NCBI GenBank assembly: GCA_030522415.1
Contig: CM060115.1
Location: 9,025,579 to 9,089,578 of the forward strand
Direction: 5' to 3'
DNA length: 64,000 nt
Source of the DNA: Channallabes apus
Lineage: Eukaryota; Chordata; Actinopteri; Siluriformes; Clariidae
Part shown: positions 36,149-46,963 of the stretch, piece after piece
Layout of the letters: each line of letters begins with the position of its first letter
Position numbering within the stretch: the stretch's first letter is position 1
The notes under the pieces: generated by a model
Told to the model about the DNA's origin: nothing
Seen by the model: the letters and a program-made list of their open reading frames with translations, nothing else
Database searches by the model: none
Translations under genes and position numbers: made by a program

Positions 36149-39100
36149 TATATATACACGCTGCTTCAAATTTAGATTAAATCGCACTTTAGCAGCACTT
36201 GGTTTGATTTGTTTTTATAGTTGGTAGCAAGGAAATCCAGCGGTCAGGTAATGAGAAACGAAACCACCTTGTGTCTCTCAAAATCTTGTTTCTCATGGGC
36301 ATGATGGTCCCCAGATTGGTCTGCAAAGCCTGGTACAGCATGACACCGCACATCTGGTTTCTTTTCCAGCATGTCTAGTACCTTGTCCAGCCCTGCAGGC
36401 GTCCAGGCTTCTCCTCAGGTTCCGGTTGGAAGAAGGGAAACACAAGCATGAAAGCTAGTAGAGATGAGAAGAACCGGAGCAGTGGGGGTTAATTATAAGC
36501 CCCTGAGAGAGAACCAGTACATAGCTACGCTAAGTAAAGGAAAGGGCCTGCTTGTATTTCACAGATGGTCTTTGGTCTTAGAGGCAAGATCACAGGGAAA
36601 GGGGAATAGCCTTAATTTGCTTCATTAGTGTTAAAAGAATACTTAACCTTCAGGGGTTAAAAAGTGGTAATAATGGTTAAAGGTTAGCAGGCGCTCTTGC
36701 TAACACATGTGGTCACGCTAGCTAGTTTCTATTAGCTGGAATTTCTTAGCTAGTTTAGCGCAGAACTTTTTTTTAGCAATTAATATGTTTAAAAAAGGTC
36801 TCGTGACATGAATTAAGTAGTAACAGTGTCACAGCTTATTATCTAGTAGATCATGAGCACGAGCCATGGATTAGTTTGATTCACTGCAGCACTATAAATA
36901 ATGTATTGGTCCCAATGCATAAAATCTCACTACTGTAGAAAACTCAGTGACATCACTGTAAGGGATTTATTAGCAAAAAAAAAAAAACGCTTTTTTTTTT
37001 TTTTTAAGATTATTAGGGATCACATATATTATTCACACATGAGTATGTAGATAAATATCTTCACAGTCAACTTTTTAGTTTTTTCCTTTATATAGAGTCA
37101 GGCATACACATTTCAGGAAAACATTTTTTTATGATTTTTGTATATTAATTTGATATTAATAATATGATCATATAATATAACATAACATTTATATATGCAT
37201 TTACAATTTGCAAGTTACAGTTTTGTATCCGGCTTGTATACCATTTCTTTATTATAGCCTTTCTAGCATATACACTCAGCGTTGAGATGATTAGATTAGA
37301 TTATATTTCATATTTGAAATATTGTGATTATTTCTTTCACAATATGGATTGTAGGCGAAAAGGTCTTCAAGTTTGGACAGGACCAAAACAAAAGGCTTTC
37401 TTTTAAATAACAAGTTTTACCCCTGCTAGTTTTTTTTTTTTTTAGGCATCCAGATGGTTTTCCAGTCTTCGCATAGAAACAAAACAAAAAATAAGAATAA
37501 ATATATTTCATGCTTTTTGTTCTTTCTTTCTTTTATTTATTTATTTTTTTTATTGGCTGGGACTTAAACAAGCCAATCAGGTCACCCCCTAATATGATCT
37601 CATATAAGGGAGCCCCTCCCCCACACGCATTATCTGAAGGAGTATTTCAGCTGGAGCATTATTTTGGGGGGGAGCCCTGAGATCTATGTTAAGTTGTTAA
37701 AAAAATGTATAAATATGTTTTGGAATGTGATGGAGTCATGGATCAGGGTAGGAAGCATTTCATGTTTTTTTTTTTTAAGGAATACTGGACTGGAAAGTTT
37801 TAAAGGTCCTGGAAGTTGAGAGAGAGTGAAATCTATATGTAATGCAACTTACAGGATGCCAATCAAAGGCACTAAGAGGGAAAGAAGATTGAGTGTGTGG
37901 AAGTACCGGCTAAAAGTAGATGAATCGTTCGAGACACAGAGCAAGACAAGACAAGACCAGGGAATGAAGCATTTTAAATAAAAAATTTAAGTAAGGCTGG
38001 ATTGAAAAATCGTCTTTAAAAGGCTTGGAAGATGAGGGAGATTAAAACCTACAGTTGGTAGTCATGCAGCTTACTGGATTCTAACCTGCGTTAAACAACA
38101 ATGGAGAAGAAGAAATAGCAACATATGGGACCTTTAATAGTAAAAATGTATCTGAGATGACCATTGTGCAGTTTTAAAATAGTGAACATGGAGCAGATAA
38201 AAAAAAAACATGGACTTTTTTTATACAGGTAAAAATGGAAAATGGAAAGTTTTTCAAATGAGTGTGTGTTAAATTGATATACTGCTCAACTACCCTGGTT
38301 ACTTCTCAACATCTCACCCTGACGTGATCCAGGCTTGTGTTTTTTTTCCCCCCACACCTGTTCTGAATTCTTTCCCAAACAATAGCTGCTTTCCCAACCT
38401 CCCTGACATCTGGGAAAGGCACAGTCCTCGCTTTGGTCTGATTTATGACAGAAGGCTGTGGAGGAGGCTTTGGGAATGAGGGTATGGTGTACGTACCCTT
38501 TTGAGCGAGGTGTACAAAATGAAAGTTCATAAACCAAGTGCACAAGTGCTCGGTAATTAATGAAAGAGTTTCTCCTGCCATATTTTAGTGATAAGCAGAT
38601 TTTCCAATGAACGCAGGTCTGAGTTTTACTGCCAGGATAAGGCTGAGTGTGCGATAATACATACTGTTTTACTACGAACTCTTCAAACAACAGAGCCGGG
38701 AAGCCAGATCATTTCCGCACTCGTTACTTTTAACTGGGTCAGCCAGCTCTTTCCAGCTCAGCATGCTCTATATTGTTTTTTTTGTTGTTGTTGTTGTTGT
38801 TGCAGTTACGGCTCGCCATATGACAGAAGAGGATACGCTAAAATAGCGCTTTGATGTGTCATGTCTTGAATTATGCAATTTGGCGTTGGCACTTCCTCAG
38901 ACAGGCCACGCGTCTGGGATAATTCCACTCGAGAAAGCTTGAGATATGAGAGGCGATATGAGACTAGACACATGGTGGCCACCTGGTTTATTTTTTCTTT
39001 ATTATTATTTTTTCTTTTTAATAAAGCTGAGATTTAGCCTGTTGTGTCTCTGCGATCTTGAAGTAACAAGATGTACACCATATAAGTTTTTGGAAGCAAT

Positions 39101-39386
39101 ATGTAATTATGTTAGACTCATCGGTAATTACGCTCACAGTGGTCGTGCATTAGATTCATAAGCTCTTGTCTCTGTGAAATCCTGAGTAGTTCATGCATTA
39201 TATATGAGTAAAGCACTCAAGAGTTGCTCTTAGATGTGAAGCTCTGGGTTCAGCTCACGGTCCGGATAGCTCGCGCCTGCCGATGCACAAGGAAAACTAC
39301 AGGGATCTGATCCCATGCCAATTCAAACGTTCTCAAAAAAAAAAGTTTCACCATCTGACCTCTGTCTCTACCTTTTGTTTTCACAG

Positions 39387-39978
39387 GGTTCCAGAATAGG
39401 GGAAAAAAGAGGCAACACGTCTAGTCCACTGCCAGTCACAGCAAGCCTGAGTCTGGAGGACAAAAGTCTCACCTCAAAGAAACCAAGACGGCTATCAAAA
39501 AGCAAACAGCTAAGTGCCATCGTGTTCCTTCCTCTTGATGACCTTCTCAGAAGAAAAGTAAACTCTCTGAAGATTGGAGGACTCTGAAAGAGGGGAGAAG
39601 AAAGAAAAGTCAGATTTGGACTTAAAGGCATATTGAGACTTCTATTTCTGCTTCTCTGTGGTAAGGGGAACATCTCATTTGGGACTGCAGTTTGAAAAAA
39701 AAAAAGGATTTGCTCTCGCTCTTCCCATCTAGTGGGTGTATAAATACTGCATTTAGATCAATTTCTTCTTGTCAGATTTCTACACTAAGTATAGCAAAAC
39801 TTAGCTGCTGTATCTTGCATCACATGGATATCCTTGATAATTACATTTAAAAGTTCTGGTGGATTCTTTCTGGTCCTGAGCACCCAGCCCGTGATAAAAA
39901 AACAAGTGGCCATCTCCTAGGGACACTGGCACTTAGGGCTTCGGTTTGGATGCTTTTTAACTAGTGCGGAGGTAAATA
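39387..39978 (+). other. fam110d 5' untranslated part of exon 2, three short uORFs
   Basis: Starts right after the acceptor tttgttttcacag. Three upstream ATGs open short frames that all end before the main start: 39538-39561 (7 codons), 39824-39850 (8 codons) and 39950-39964 (4 codons). The last ends 14 bases before the fam110d start. Such a leader often lowers translation. The first 200 bases after the acceptor are also open in a basic frame that stops at 39587; I take that as chance. Confidence 0.6.
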
Positions 39979-41235
39979 ATGAAGCCCCTAACACCAGTCG
40001 GCTCACCCTCGCCCCTGCGCCTTCTTAACAAGGGCCCGGATTACCTGCGTAGGCAGATAGACAGTGGAAATCGGTGCCACTCTGTTAGTGCTGTGGAGCG
40101 GTTAGAGGCAGACAAGGCCAAATATGTCAAGAGCCAGCAGGTCATCAACACCAAGCAAGAACCCATGCTAGCTCCTTGTGCGACACCTCCGCCACCATCG
40201 CGCCGCACCTTCACTGCACCAACACCCTTGACACCAGTCCTGCCTCGACGCACGACCCTCAGTTCATGCCCTCTCTCACCCCACAACAACAATGAGGACG
40301 ATTCCAGGAAGGAAAACCTCAGAGCTCTGTATCTCGAGGTAGAGAAGCAAAACAAGAACAACTCCACTAGGGCACCTCTGCCGACTCTGAGGGGCCCGAA
40401 CGGCACACCATTGGTGGCGCCGCACAGCGCACCCATGATGAGACGGAGCATTGGGAAGCGCATGCTGCGGCCTGACTCCTTGGTGATCTATAGGCAGAAG
40501 AAGGAATGTAAGAGTCCGATGGGAAACGGCGACGGAAACGCGAGTGCCGAGACGAAGGGCTACAGCTTTGTACGCAGGCTCTTCCAAGGTTCTATGCGAG
40601 AGAAGAACGGCAGAAATGATGATAAGCTGACAATCAGTGAAGAGAAGTCTTCATCACGGGACGGAGACTCGCGCATGTCATGGTCTATTGACAGGGACAC
40701 TGTAGATGGTGGGAATGGAACAAGGCGATCCAGTAGGACAGAGTCAAACAATGGCAATAACTGCTTCCAGGAGCCTGTTTCCTTTGGATTGACAAATTCC
40801 TTGAGAAACACCATGGAGAATATGAATGAGAATGATATGGATCCGTGGAAGCCAGTGTTGATGCTCCAGCGCTCTAAATCAGACAATCGACTTTGCTCAT
40901 CTCTGGCATTGTCTGAACATGAGCGCTTCTTTGACTTCTGCGGCCTTGACTGGGACTTGGTGGATCGGCTTGGACCTGAGAACTTCCCATCAGGTGCCAG
41001 CTCGATCGACACCCTCTCTCTGGTTCTGAGGAGTGTTGGGGGACTGGAAGGTGGCTCTGAGCCGAGTGAATTTTCTCGCCATTCCGGGGAGGGTCTCTTC
41101 CAGGAGGAAGTGACTGAGCAAGTACCCTCGGCCGTGTCAATCATCGAGAGGAATGCCCGCGTGATAAAGTGGCTTTACGGCTGTAAGAACGCAGCGATAG
41201 AAGGACCCAAAGGTCCCAAAGAGTCGACTGTATAG
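39979..41235 (+). CDS. fam110d: FAM110D-like protein, 418 residues, single coding exon
   Basis: FAM110 proteins associate with centrosomes and spindle poles, and some affect microtubules and the cell cycle; FAM110D itself is little studied. The family N-terminal block is at residues 13-63, with LRLLNKGPDYLRRQ and SAVERLEADKAKYVKSQ. The C-terminal blocks are LQRSKSD (296-302), LSEHERFFDFCGLD (311-324) and SIIERNARVIKWLYGC (387-402). Assignment to FAM110D rests on LRPDSLVIYRQKKECK (163-178) and FVRRLFQG (197-204), which I recall from mammalian FAM110D and not from A, B or C. The protein is much longer than human FAM110D (about 270 residues), mainly through low-complexity Pro/Thr/Asn/Ser stretches at 64-160 and 205-290. 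The start has an A at -3 and begins the conserved block, so it is the natural choice. No membrane segment or signal peptide is seen. Confidence 0.93.
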   Translation: MKPLTPVGSPSPLRLLNKGPDYLRRQIDSGNRCHSVSAVERLEADKAKYVKSQQVINTKQEPMLAPCATPPPPSRRTFTAPTPLTPVLPRRTTLSSCPLSPHNNNEDDSRKENLRALYLEVEKQNKNNSTRAPLPTLRGPNGTPLVAPHSAPMMRRSIGKRMLRPDSLVIYRQKKECKSPMGNGDGNASAETKGYSFVRRLFQGSMREKNGRNDDKLTISEEKSSSRDGDSRMSWSIDRDTVDGGNGTRRSSRTESNNGNNCFQEPVSFGLTNSLRNTMENMNENDMDPWKPVLMLQRSKSDNRLCSSLALSEHERFFDFCGLDWDLVDRLGPENFPSGASSIDTLSLVLRSVGGLEGGSEPSEFSRHSGEGLFQEEVTEQVPSAVSIIERNARVIKWLYGCKNAAIEGPKGPKESTV

Positions 41236-42415
41236 GCACAAAGATAACACTGTTGGACTAAGTGCTGTATTGGCTGTTACACATTTGAAGAGCTACTATA
41301 TTCATTTCATTTTTTAATAATATTTATGTATCAGACTAGAAAAGGTGATAAACGGCACATCTACAGTATGTCTTACATTTGATCGTGAACAGACCGTGAA
41401 CAAAAACGACCGCTTTTCACTTTCCTTTCTATAATTTGGCGATCTCAGTTTTTCCATCCTTGCAGCATTTCCACTCAGTCTGTAAATAAGTAATACTTGT
41501 ACGTTCTGTTCTTTTTTTTTTTATATTTGCTGTTGGAGAACAACGCGCCTTGTGCTCAAGTACATCTCAATAGATGAATAATTAAAAACGGAAAACCACT
41601 TAGATTTCCCTGTGCTGGCGATCTGATGTGTGAGTGTGAAGTGAACCGTGCATACCTCTAGTTTGTGTTGTTGTTTTTTTTTTTTGTTTTTTTTCCATTA
41701 AACGCAGGCGTTGGAATCAAACAGACAACAGATACAGTATGTGTTCATGCACTAATGCACTGAAATGAGGTGGGATGGGGTAGTCAGTTGGCGTAGGAGT
41801 GGGTGAAACTTATTTTCTTTTTTGTGAACCACCTTTGTCTAGGCGAACACATTATGCCAAAGAAACATCCCAAGTTAAAGTTTGATTCTCAAAAAGTCAA
41901 CTTTTTAGAAATTGCATTGACAATCACATTTCTTCTACTGGTAAAAGCATATAAAGTTATTTCCAGACCCATGTAGCTTACAGAAACCTGCTTTAGCTAA
42001 TTTGTCAAATTAGGCTCAGCAAAAGGTCTGTCCTTAAGACCACCCTTGCAATACAGAGCCAGATGTTTAATGGCCAACAAGGCACATTCATCACAATGAA
42101 GAAGTTGTGTCACTCAGATGCCTGGGTCGTTTTTAGAACAGTTTTTGAAAAACTAATCCGAGGTCTGCTGTGGAATTTCAGGTTCACGGGGTGAATTTAG
42201 ACAGAGGTGTGGCAAGTCAGAGATAGACTGATTCAGACATTTCATCTGTGGCATCACTCCCAAATCACTCCAAGTACTCAAGATGTCTCCAGGTCTCTCT
42301 CGTGCATGTTTACAGACCAAGTTGTTTATTTCTATCCAGAAGAGATTTTGAATATATTTACAAAAGTTTATAATTCATGCAGGCAATGAAAATAAAAGTA
42401 TTTTAATGAAGAAGC
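41236..42415 (+). other. fam110d 3' UTR with two candidate poly(A) signals
   Basis: attaaa at 41581-41586 and a canonical aataaa at 42391-42396. The latter is followed within 30 bases by a T/GT-rich stretch (ttttttgtctcttgcc), making it the better end and giving a 3' UTR of about 1.2 kb. No repeats interrupt it. Confidence 0.5.
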
Positions 42416-43505
42416 ATTTTTTGTCTCTTGCCTATTTATTTATAATGACGTCATGACTTCACACCTAGAAGTTCCAATATATTACATTACATTTCAACTG
42501 TAAATCCAGTAAAAAGAAGTATCCTACGTACATCTGTTGGATGGCTTTTTATTGCTGAAAAAGAGTCACGGTTGGGTTAAAGTGTTTCTTGTCTCTCCCC
42601 GACATTCTTCTCGTTTTTCACTCGGTCTCGAGTGCATGTTATTGTTTGGGAAATCATAGCATGTAGTGCACTTGAGTCAGACACACCAGGGCCCATTTAA
42701 AATCAGCGAAGACAAGCCAAAAGGTCTCTGTTTTGTCTTGGTGGTCAAGTTACACCCGTCTTTCTTTCCTTTCTCTCTTTTTCCATCCACTGTGGGTGCA
42801 TACAACAGCTCTGTTATCAAACACTGCTGTGCAACATCCTGATTTTGGTGCTTTAGTTCTTCCACAAGTTTCCTTTTTTTTTTTCCTTGCATCAGCCTAT
42901 AAAACTGTAAAGACACAGCGGGATTTGACAGTTAGTGTTCCATCAGGATAGAACGTTTATCCAGATGTGGATCTAGCAATGCCATACCTCTTACAGTAAC
43001 CTGGTAAAGGTTTACATGGGCATGACTGACTGTATGTTTTAAAGCCTTTTCTGAAAGCTATGCAACAAGGAGTTTTCATTTAGAACAAGTTTCTTCCTTA
43101 AGACTGGTGGATACATATCCGAAGCAATGCATTAACACTAATCAGAGTTGATAATGTAAAGCCTAAGGCTTAGTTTTTGTCTTCAAGTTGAACATTGCTA
43201 CTGGACCATTTTAATAATTAACAGTGACATACAACTACAGAAAAACACATGAGCAGGCTTATAAGCTTACCGGCCTTATTTCAAAACCAAAGAAGCAAAT
43301 TTTGGACAACGCCTAAAATCCAGGTCTTTTATGCACATGTGCGGTAAATTAAAGATTAATTTTTACACTTCAGTAATTAATGCTATGATCATTTTAACTT
43401 AACAGGTTTAATATGGTCAGTTTCATAACAGTCATACCTATATATCATTGCAACACCATTTCAAATCAGGTGTCAAGCATGAATTTTTTAAGTGTGACGC
43501 CAAAA
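42416..43505. other. Intergenic, nothing recognised
   Basis: Unique-looking AT-rich sequence; no gene or repeat family identified. Confidence 0.45.
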
Positions 43506-43843
43506 TTCATTTTCTATACCGCTTTATCCTGTATTTAGGGTCGCGGGGACCTGGAGCCTATCCCAGGAGACTCTGGGCACGAGGCAGGGTACACCCTGGA
43601 CAGCGTGCCAATCCATCGCAGAGCACACACACACTCATTCACACACTATGGTCAATTTGGGAACGCCAATTAGCCTAATCTGCATGTCTTTGGACTGTGG
43701 GAGGAAACCGGAGTACCCGAAGGAAACCCACCAAGCACGGGGAGAACATGCACACAGAGACGGGAATCGAGCCTGGCCGGGAATCGAACCCGGACCCTGG
43801 AGGTGCAAGGCGACAGTGCTAACCACTACACCACCGTACCGCC
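43506..43843 (-). mobile_element. Full-length tRNA-derived SINE, duplicated B box
   Basis: Complete on the - strand from ggcggtacggtggtgtagtg to the type I tail. Two B-box units are present (gggttcgattcccg, ggctcgattcccg). No clear target duplication was found. Confidence 0.92.
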
Positions 43844-46644
43844 TTGAACTTGAACTTGATCATCAGAAATTATAGTGTTTTCAATAAGATGATTCTTATA
43901 GGCAATAAAAAAGTTTTAATTTCTTGTTCACTCATCAATAATAAACATTTTCTATCTTGAATAACTGGGTCTAATAGACACAAAAAACTTGGACTCCAGT
44001 TTAACTTTTATTAAAAAACTATTATTATTTTGTTTTGTTTTTTCAGCTAAAACTGGAGAAAAAACTAAACTTGTCTTGTTTCCTAAAAACCACAAGTCTA
44101 ATATTATCCATTCTGAAGAATTTCCTATTGTGGAAAACATAAAAACTTACATCATTAACTCTGACTCGTACAAAGCACTGATACTGGAGACTCCTTCCAT
44201 AAATTCCAAATAAACATCTTACAGAACTCATATATGATTGTATGTTTCCCCATGCTTAATACATTTTTATATGTTTTTTTTAATTATTATCCATAGATTA
44301 TGTGCTCTCCACTATACCATTCCCTGTGAATGAGCTGTTACCATGGAAACAACAACATAACAACCAGCACTACTGTCAGACAGTGAATCAGCAACTCCTG
44401 ACTAATCAGAAATCGTGACTGGTGGTGTTTCAGGTTAAATTCTACTGAGGTACAGGTTCAGTGCCACAGAGTCACACCTTGACCACTTTGCACCCATGTG
44501 TTAGTTCCCTGGAAGGAGCATGACGGAATGCCTCTGATATTCTTAGCGGTCAGTCCAATACTCAGGCCACATTAAAGCAAATTATATGGACTGTAAACTC
44601 ACTACCACTGAATCCTGTTACTATACTTAGATTCCAAAGGCAACCAGTAGCGACAAAAGTCTATTTCTGGCCCAGGAAGAGAAACAGCGTGTTAATCAAA
44701 GGGAATAATGCAAGCTCAGATTTCCACTGACTTCGGAAAACGCCCCAGGTTCGAACAAGACTGCTATTTGCAGCCACATTATACGTCAATAACGCACGGT
44801 AGACTAAACTGCGGCCTGGCGACTCGGAGAGACCGTGGACAGAGAGAGGGCACCGTGGGCACAGCCTGGTTTGTGAAGTGTGGCAAATCTGTCCTAATTC
44901 TTCTGCGTCAGCAGCTCTAACATCCCCATGCCATCCAGGCCTGACGGAGAAATGTGTATGACTCAGATAGAGACAGAAAGAAAGAGAGAGAGAGAGAGAA
45001 ATGTGCTCAAAGAGACATTATAAAAGAGACAGTGACTGAGAGGGCGGGAGAGTCCGATTCAGAAAGAGAGAGAGAAATATGCACTGTGGGCTAGACTCAG
45101 AATGCCTGTCTGAGATGTGTCTTAATTTAGTCTGCGGTGGAGTAGAGGACAGTACCGCGATTGTGCGTTTGTGTCAGGGGTGGAGGGTGATGCCATACAA
45201 GCATGGAATTAGAAGCAGGAAGCAACAAAGTCCAGCACAGATGCACACCTGTGAGAGGGCTTTGTTTTGAGAAGGTCTGAGAATAGCTTCGTTCGTGTAG
45301 AGCGCAAACATCCCGAGGAACTCACATTTAACCCTTATGTCATATACATCCTAGTCTATACAGGCGGGGCGTCGGGCGTCCTAGGGGCTGCATTACAAAC
45401 ACAATCTGTGCACCAAATTTGCACAATTATCCAGTAAGGAAGGCGAACATTTGGAAGCTGAGATATTACAGGGAAAAAAGCAATATAGAAAACGCGGTTA
45501 AGTAATGAAGTGGACTCAAAGTTGAGTTACAATTACAGTCTAATTACAGTCAGATTAATTGTTTAACCCCATGATGAACATGGATTATTATAGAGGTTCT
45601 CGGTTGGTTGGTTGATATTTCTAGATCAGGCTCAGAGTTGTGAATTTAATCATTACACTTGGTTGTTAAATCACTAAACTAGGTAACATGAACGTATTAG
45701 TTCGGCAACCGTCGTAACCACAAACTCACCAACTATCTTTGGGAATCTGACCTGCTAAAGTAAGCATTATATGTAGCATCTGTTTCAGAGCTTCACAAAA
45801 CTACCTGAGAACACAAACGGATCTAAGCACCTCTCCTCGTTCTCTCCCAGGGATCGGGTGGCACCAAAAGGCTATAAATCAGAGTGTGGTCCTTTTCTGT
45901 CCTCTCACTCTCTCATGCATGAGCTTCTGGTCAAAGGTCGCAGGGGGGAAGGGAGAGACTCTGCCCTGAGAACTTCTCAGTGATACTTTGACTACGGGTA
46001 GAGAAAAGGGTCAGGGTGTGTTCAAAGAAACATGAAAGCTACGCCATGTGGTTGCATGTCAAAGGTTAGTTAACTCTAAGCTGGGAAACCAAAACCTAAC
46101 CTGTGTGTTCTTTAAATGCAATCTAATCATATAATTAATTCTAATATTCATCTGGATCCATTATTACAGATCAGGGATTAGCAGCCCTTGAATGGCCTTT
46201 AGGCACTAACAACACTGACTCAATGCACTAATGATATTAGCAGATGCTGGACAATTGTGACGAGGCAAAAGGAGCAAAGCATCTTGGTAAATTACAGCAT
46301 TTAGTCTGTTTTGGGTCTGAGATCAGGAGATACTCCCACTGTGGGGGGTTGTAGCTTGACGAGCAACATGATACCTGGATGTTCAGTAGTATTGAGCTGA
46401 AACGTCTGCTAAGCTGTCAGTATGGAAGGACGAAACCAATAAGGACAATGTGGTCATTAGAGAGAATTTATAAACATTTATAAAAGAAAAGAAAAAATAA
46501 CTAATGTAGCTGGCAAGTAATGGAAGCCTGCTTCACTCATCATATCTAGAAATTGCTGAATTAAATATCTTTCAGTTTATCAGTGATGTCTTTTGATGAT
46601 GATGATGATGATGTGTCTGAATTTTTCATGTACTGTAACATTTG
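43844..46644. other. Intergenic, one dispersed repeat fragment
   Basis: 44060-44215 shares actggagactccttccataa with 56660-56735 (listed). (AG)n-rich sequence lies at 44970-45075. A DR1-like word tggtcaaaggtcg occurs at 45928-45940. No gene was recognised. Confidence 0.45.
44060..44215 (+). repeat. Unclassified dispersed repeat fragment
   Basis: Shares acaaagcactgatactggag and actccttccataaattcc with the segment at 56660-56735, which reads caagtactgagactggagac and tccttacacaaatcc. The family was not identified. Confidence 0.5.
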
Positions 46645-46963
46645 GGCGGCACGGTGGTGTAGTGGTTAGCACTGTCGCCTTGTACCTCCAGGGTTCAATT
46701 CCCAGCCAGGCTTGATTCCCGTCTCTGAGTTTGCATGTTCTCCCTGTGTTTGGTGGGTTTCCTCTGGGTACACCGATTTCCTCCCACAGTCCAAAGATAT
46801 GAAGGTTAGGCTAATTGGTGTTCCCAAATTGCCTGTAGTGTATGAGTGTGTGCCCTGTGATGGATTGGCACTCTGTCCAGGGTGTATCCTGCCTTATGCC
46901 CTAAGGCTCCTGGGATAGGCTCAAGGTCCCCACGACACAGGATAAAGTGGTATAGAAGATGAG
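46645..46963 (+). mobile_element. Full-length tRNA-derived SINE, duplicated B box
   Basis: Head gggcggcacggtggtgtagt, two B-box units (gggttcaattccc, ggcttgattcccg), body and type I tail ending in gatgagaga. The A box is intact. Confidence 0.92.

Larger units (their letters stand above)
23705..39386 (+). other. Inferred fam110d intron 1, about 15.7 kb
   Basis: Bounded by gtgagg at 23705 and a polypyrimidine acceptor (ctaccttttgttttcacag, ending at 39386). No coding exon was seen inside. Apart from the elements listed below, the stretches 23705-24412, 25288-26647, 27867-31235, 31451-34050, 34271-35951 and 36149-39386 hold only AT-rich unique-looking sequence, short poly-A and poly-T runs and small (GT)n or (TTTA)n repeats (23950-23974, 24377-24404, 30964-30982). 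Open frames such as 38286-38690 (-) and 30142-30489 (+) show no recognisable domain. Confidence 0.45.

Noticed and set aside
38286..38690. 134-codon - strand open frame in the inferred fam110d intron
   Set aside because: No domain, no repeat structure and no convincing splice sites; it is likely chance.
39315..39587. 90-codon + frame before fam110d
   Set aside because: Its ATG lies 72 bases upstream of the splice acceptor, in the intron, and the frame stops well before the main start. Its basic content shows no known domain.
40041..41144. - strand open frames of 88 to 194 codons under fam110d
   Set aside because: They are antisense shadows of the well-supported fam110d reading frame.
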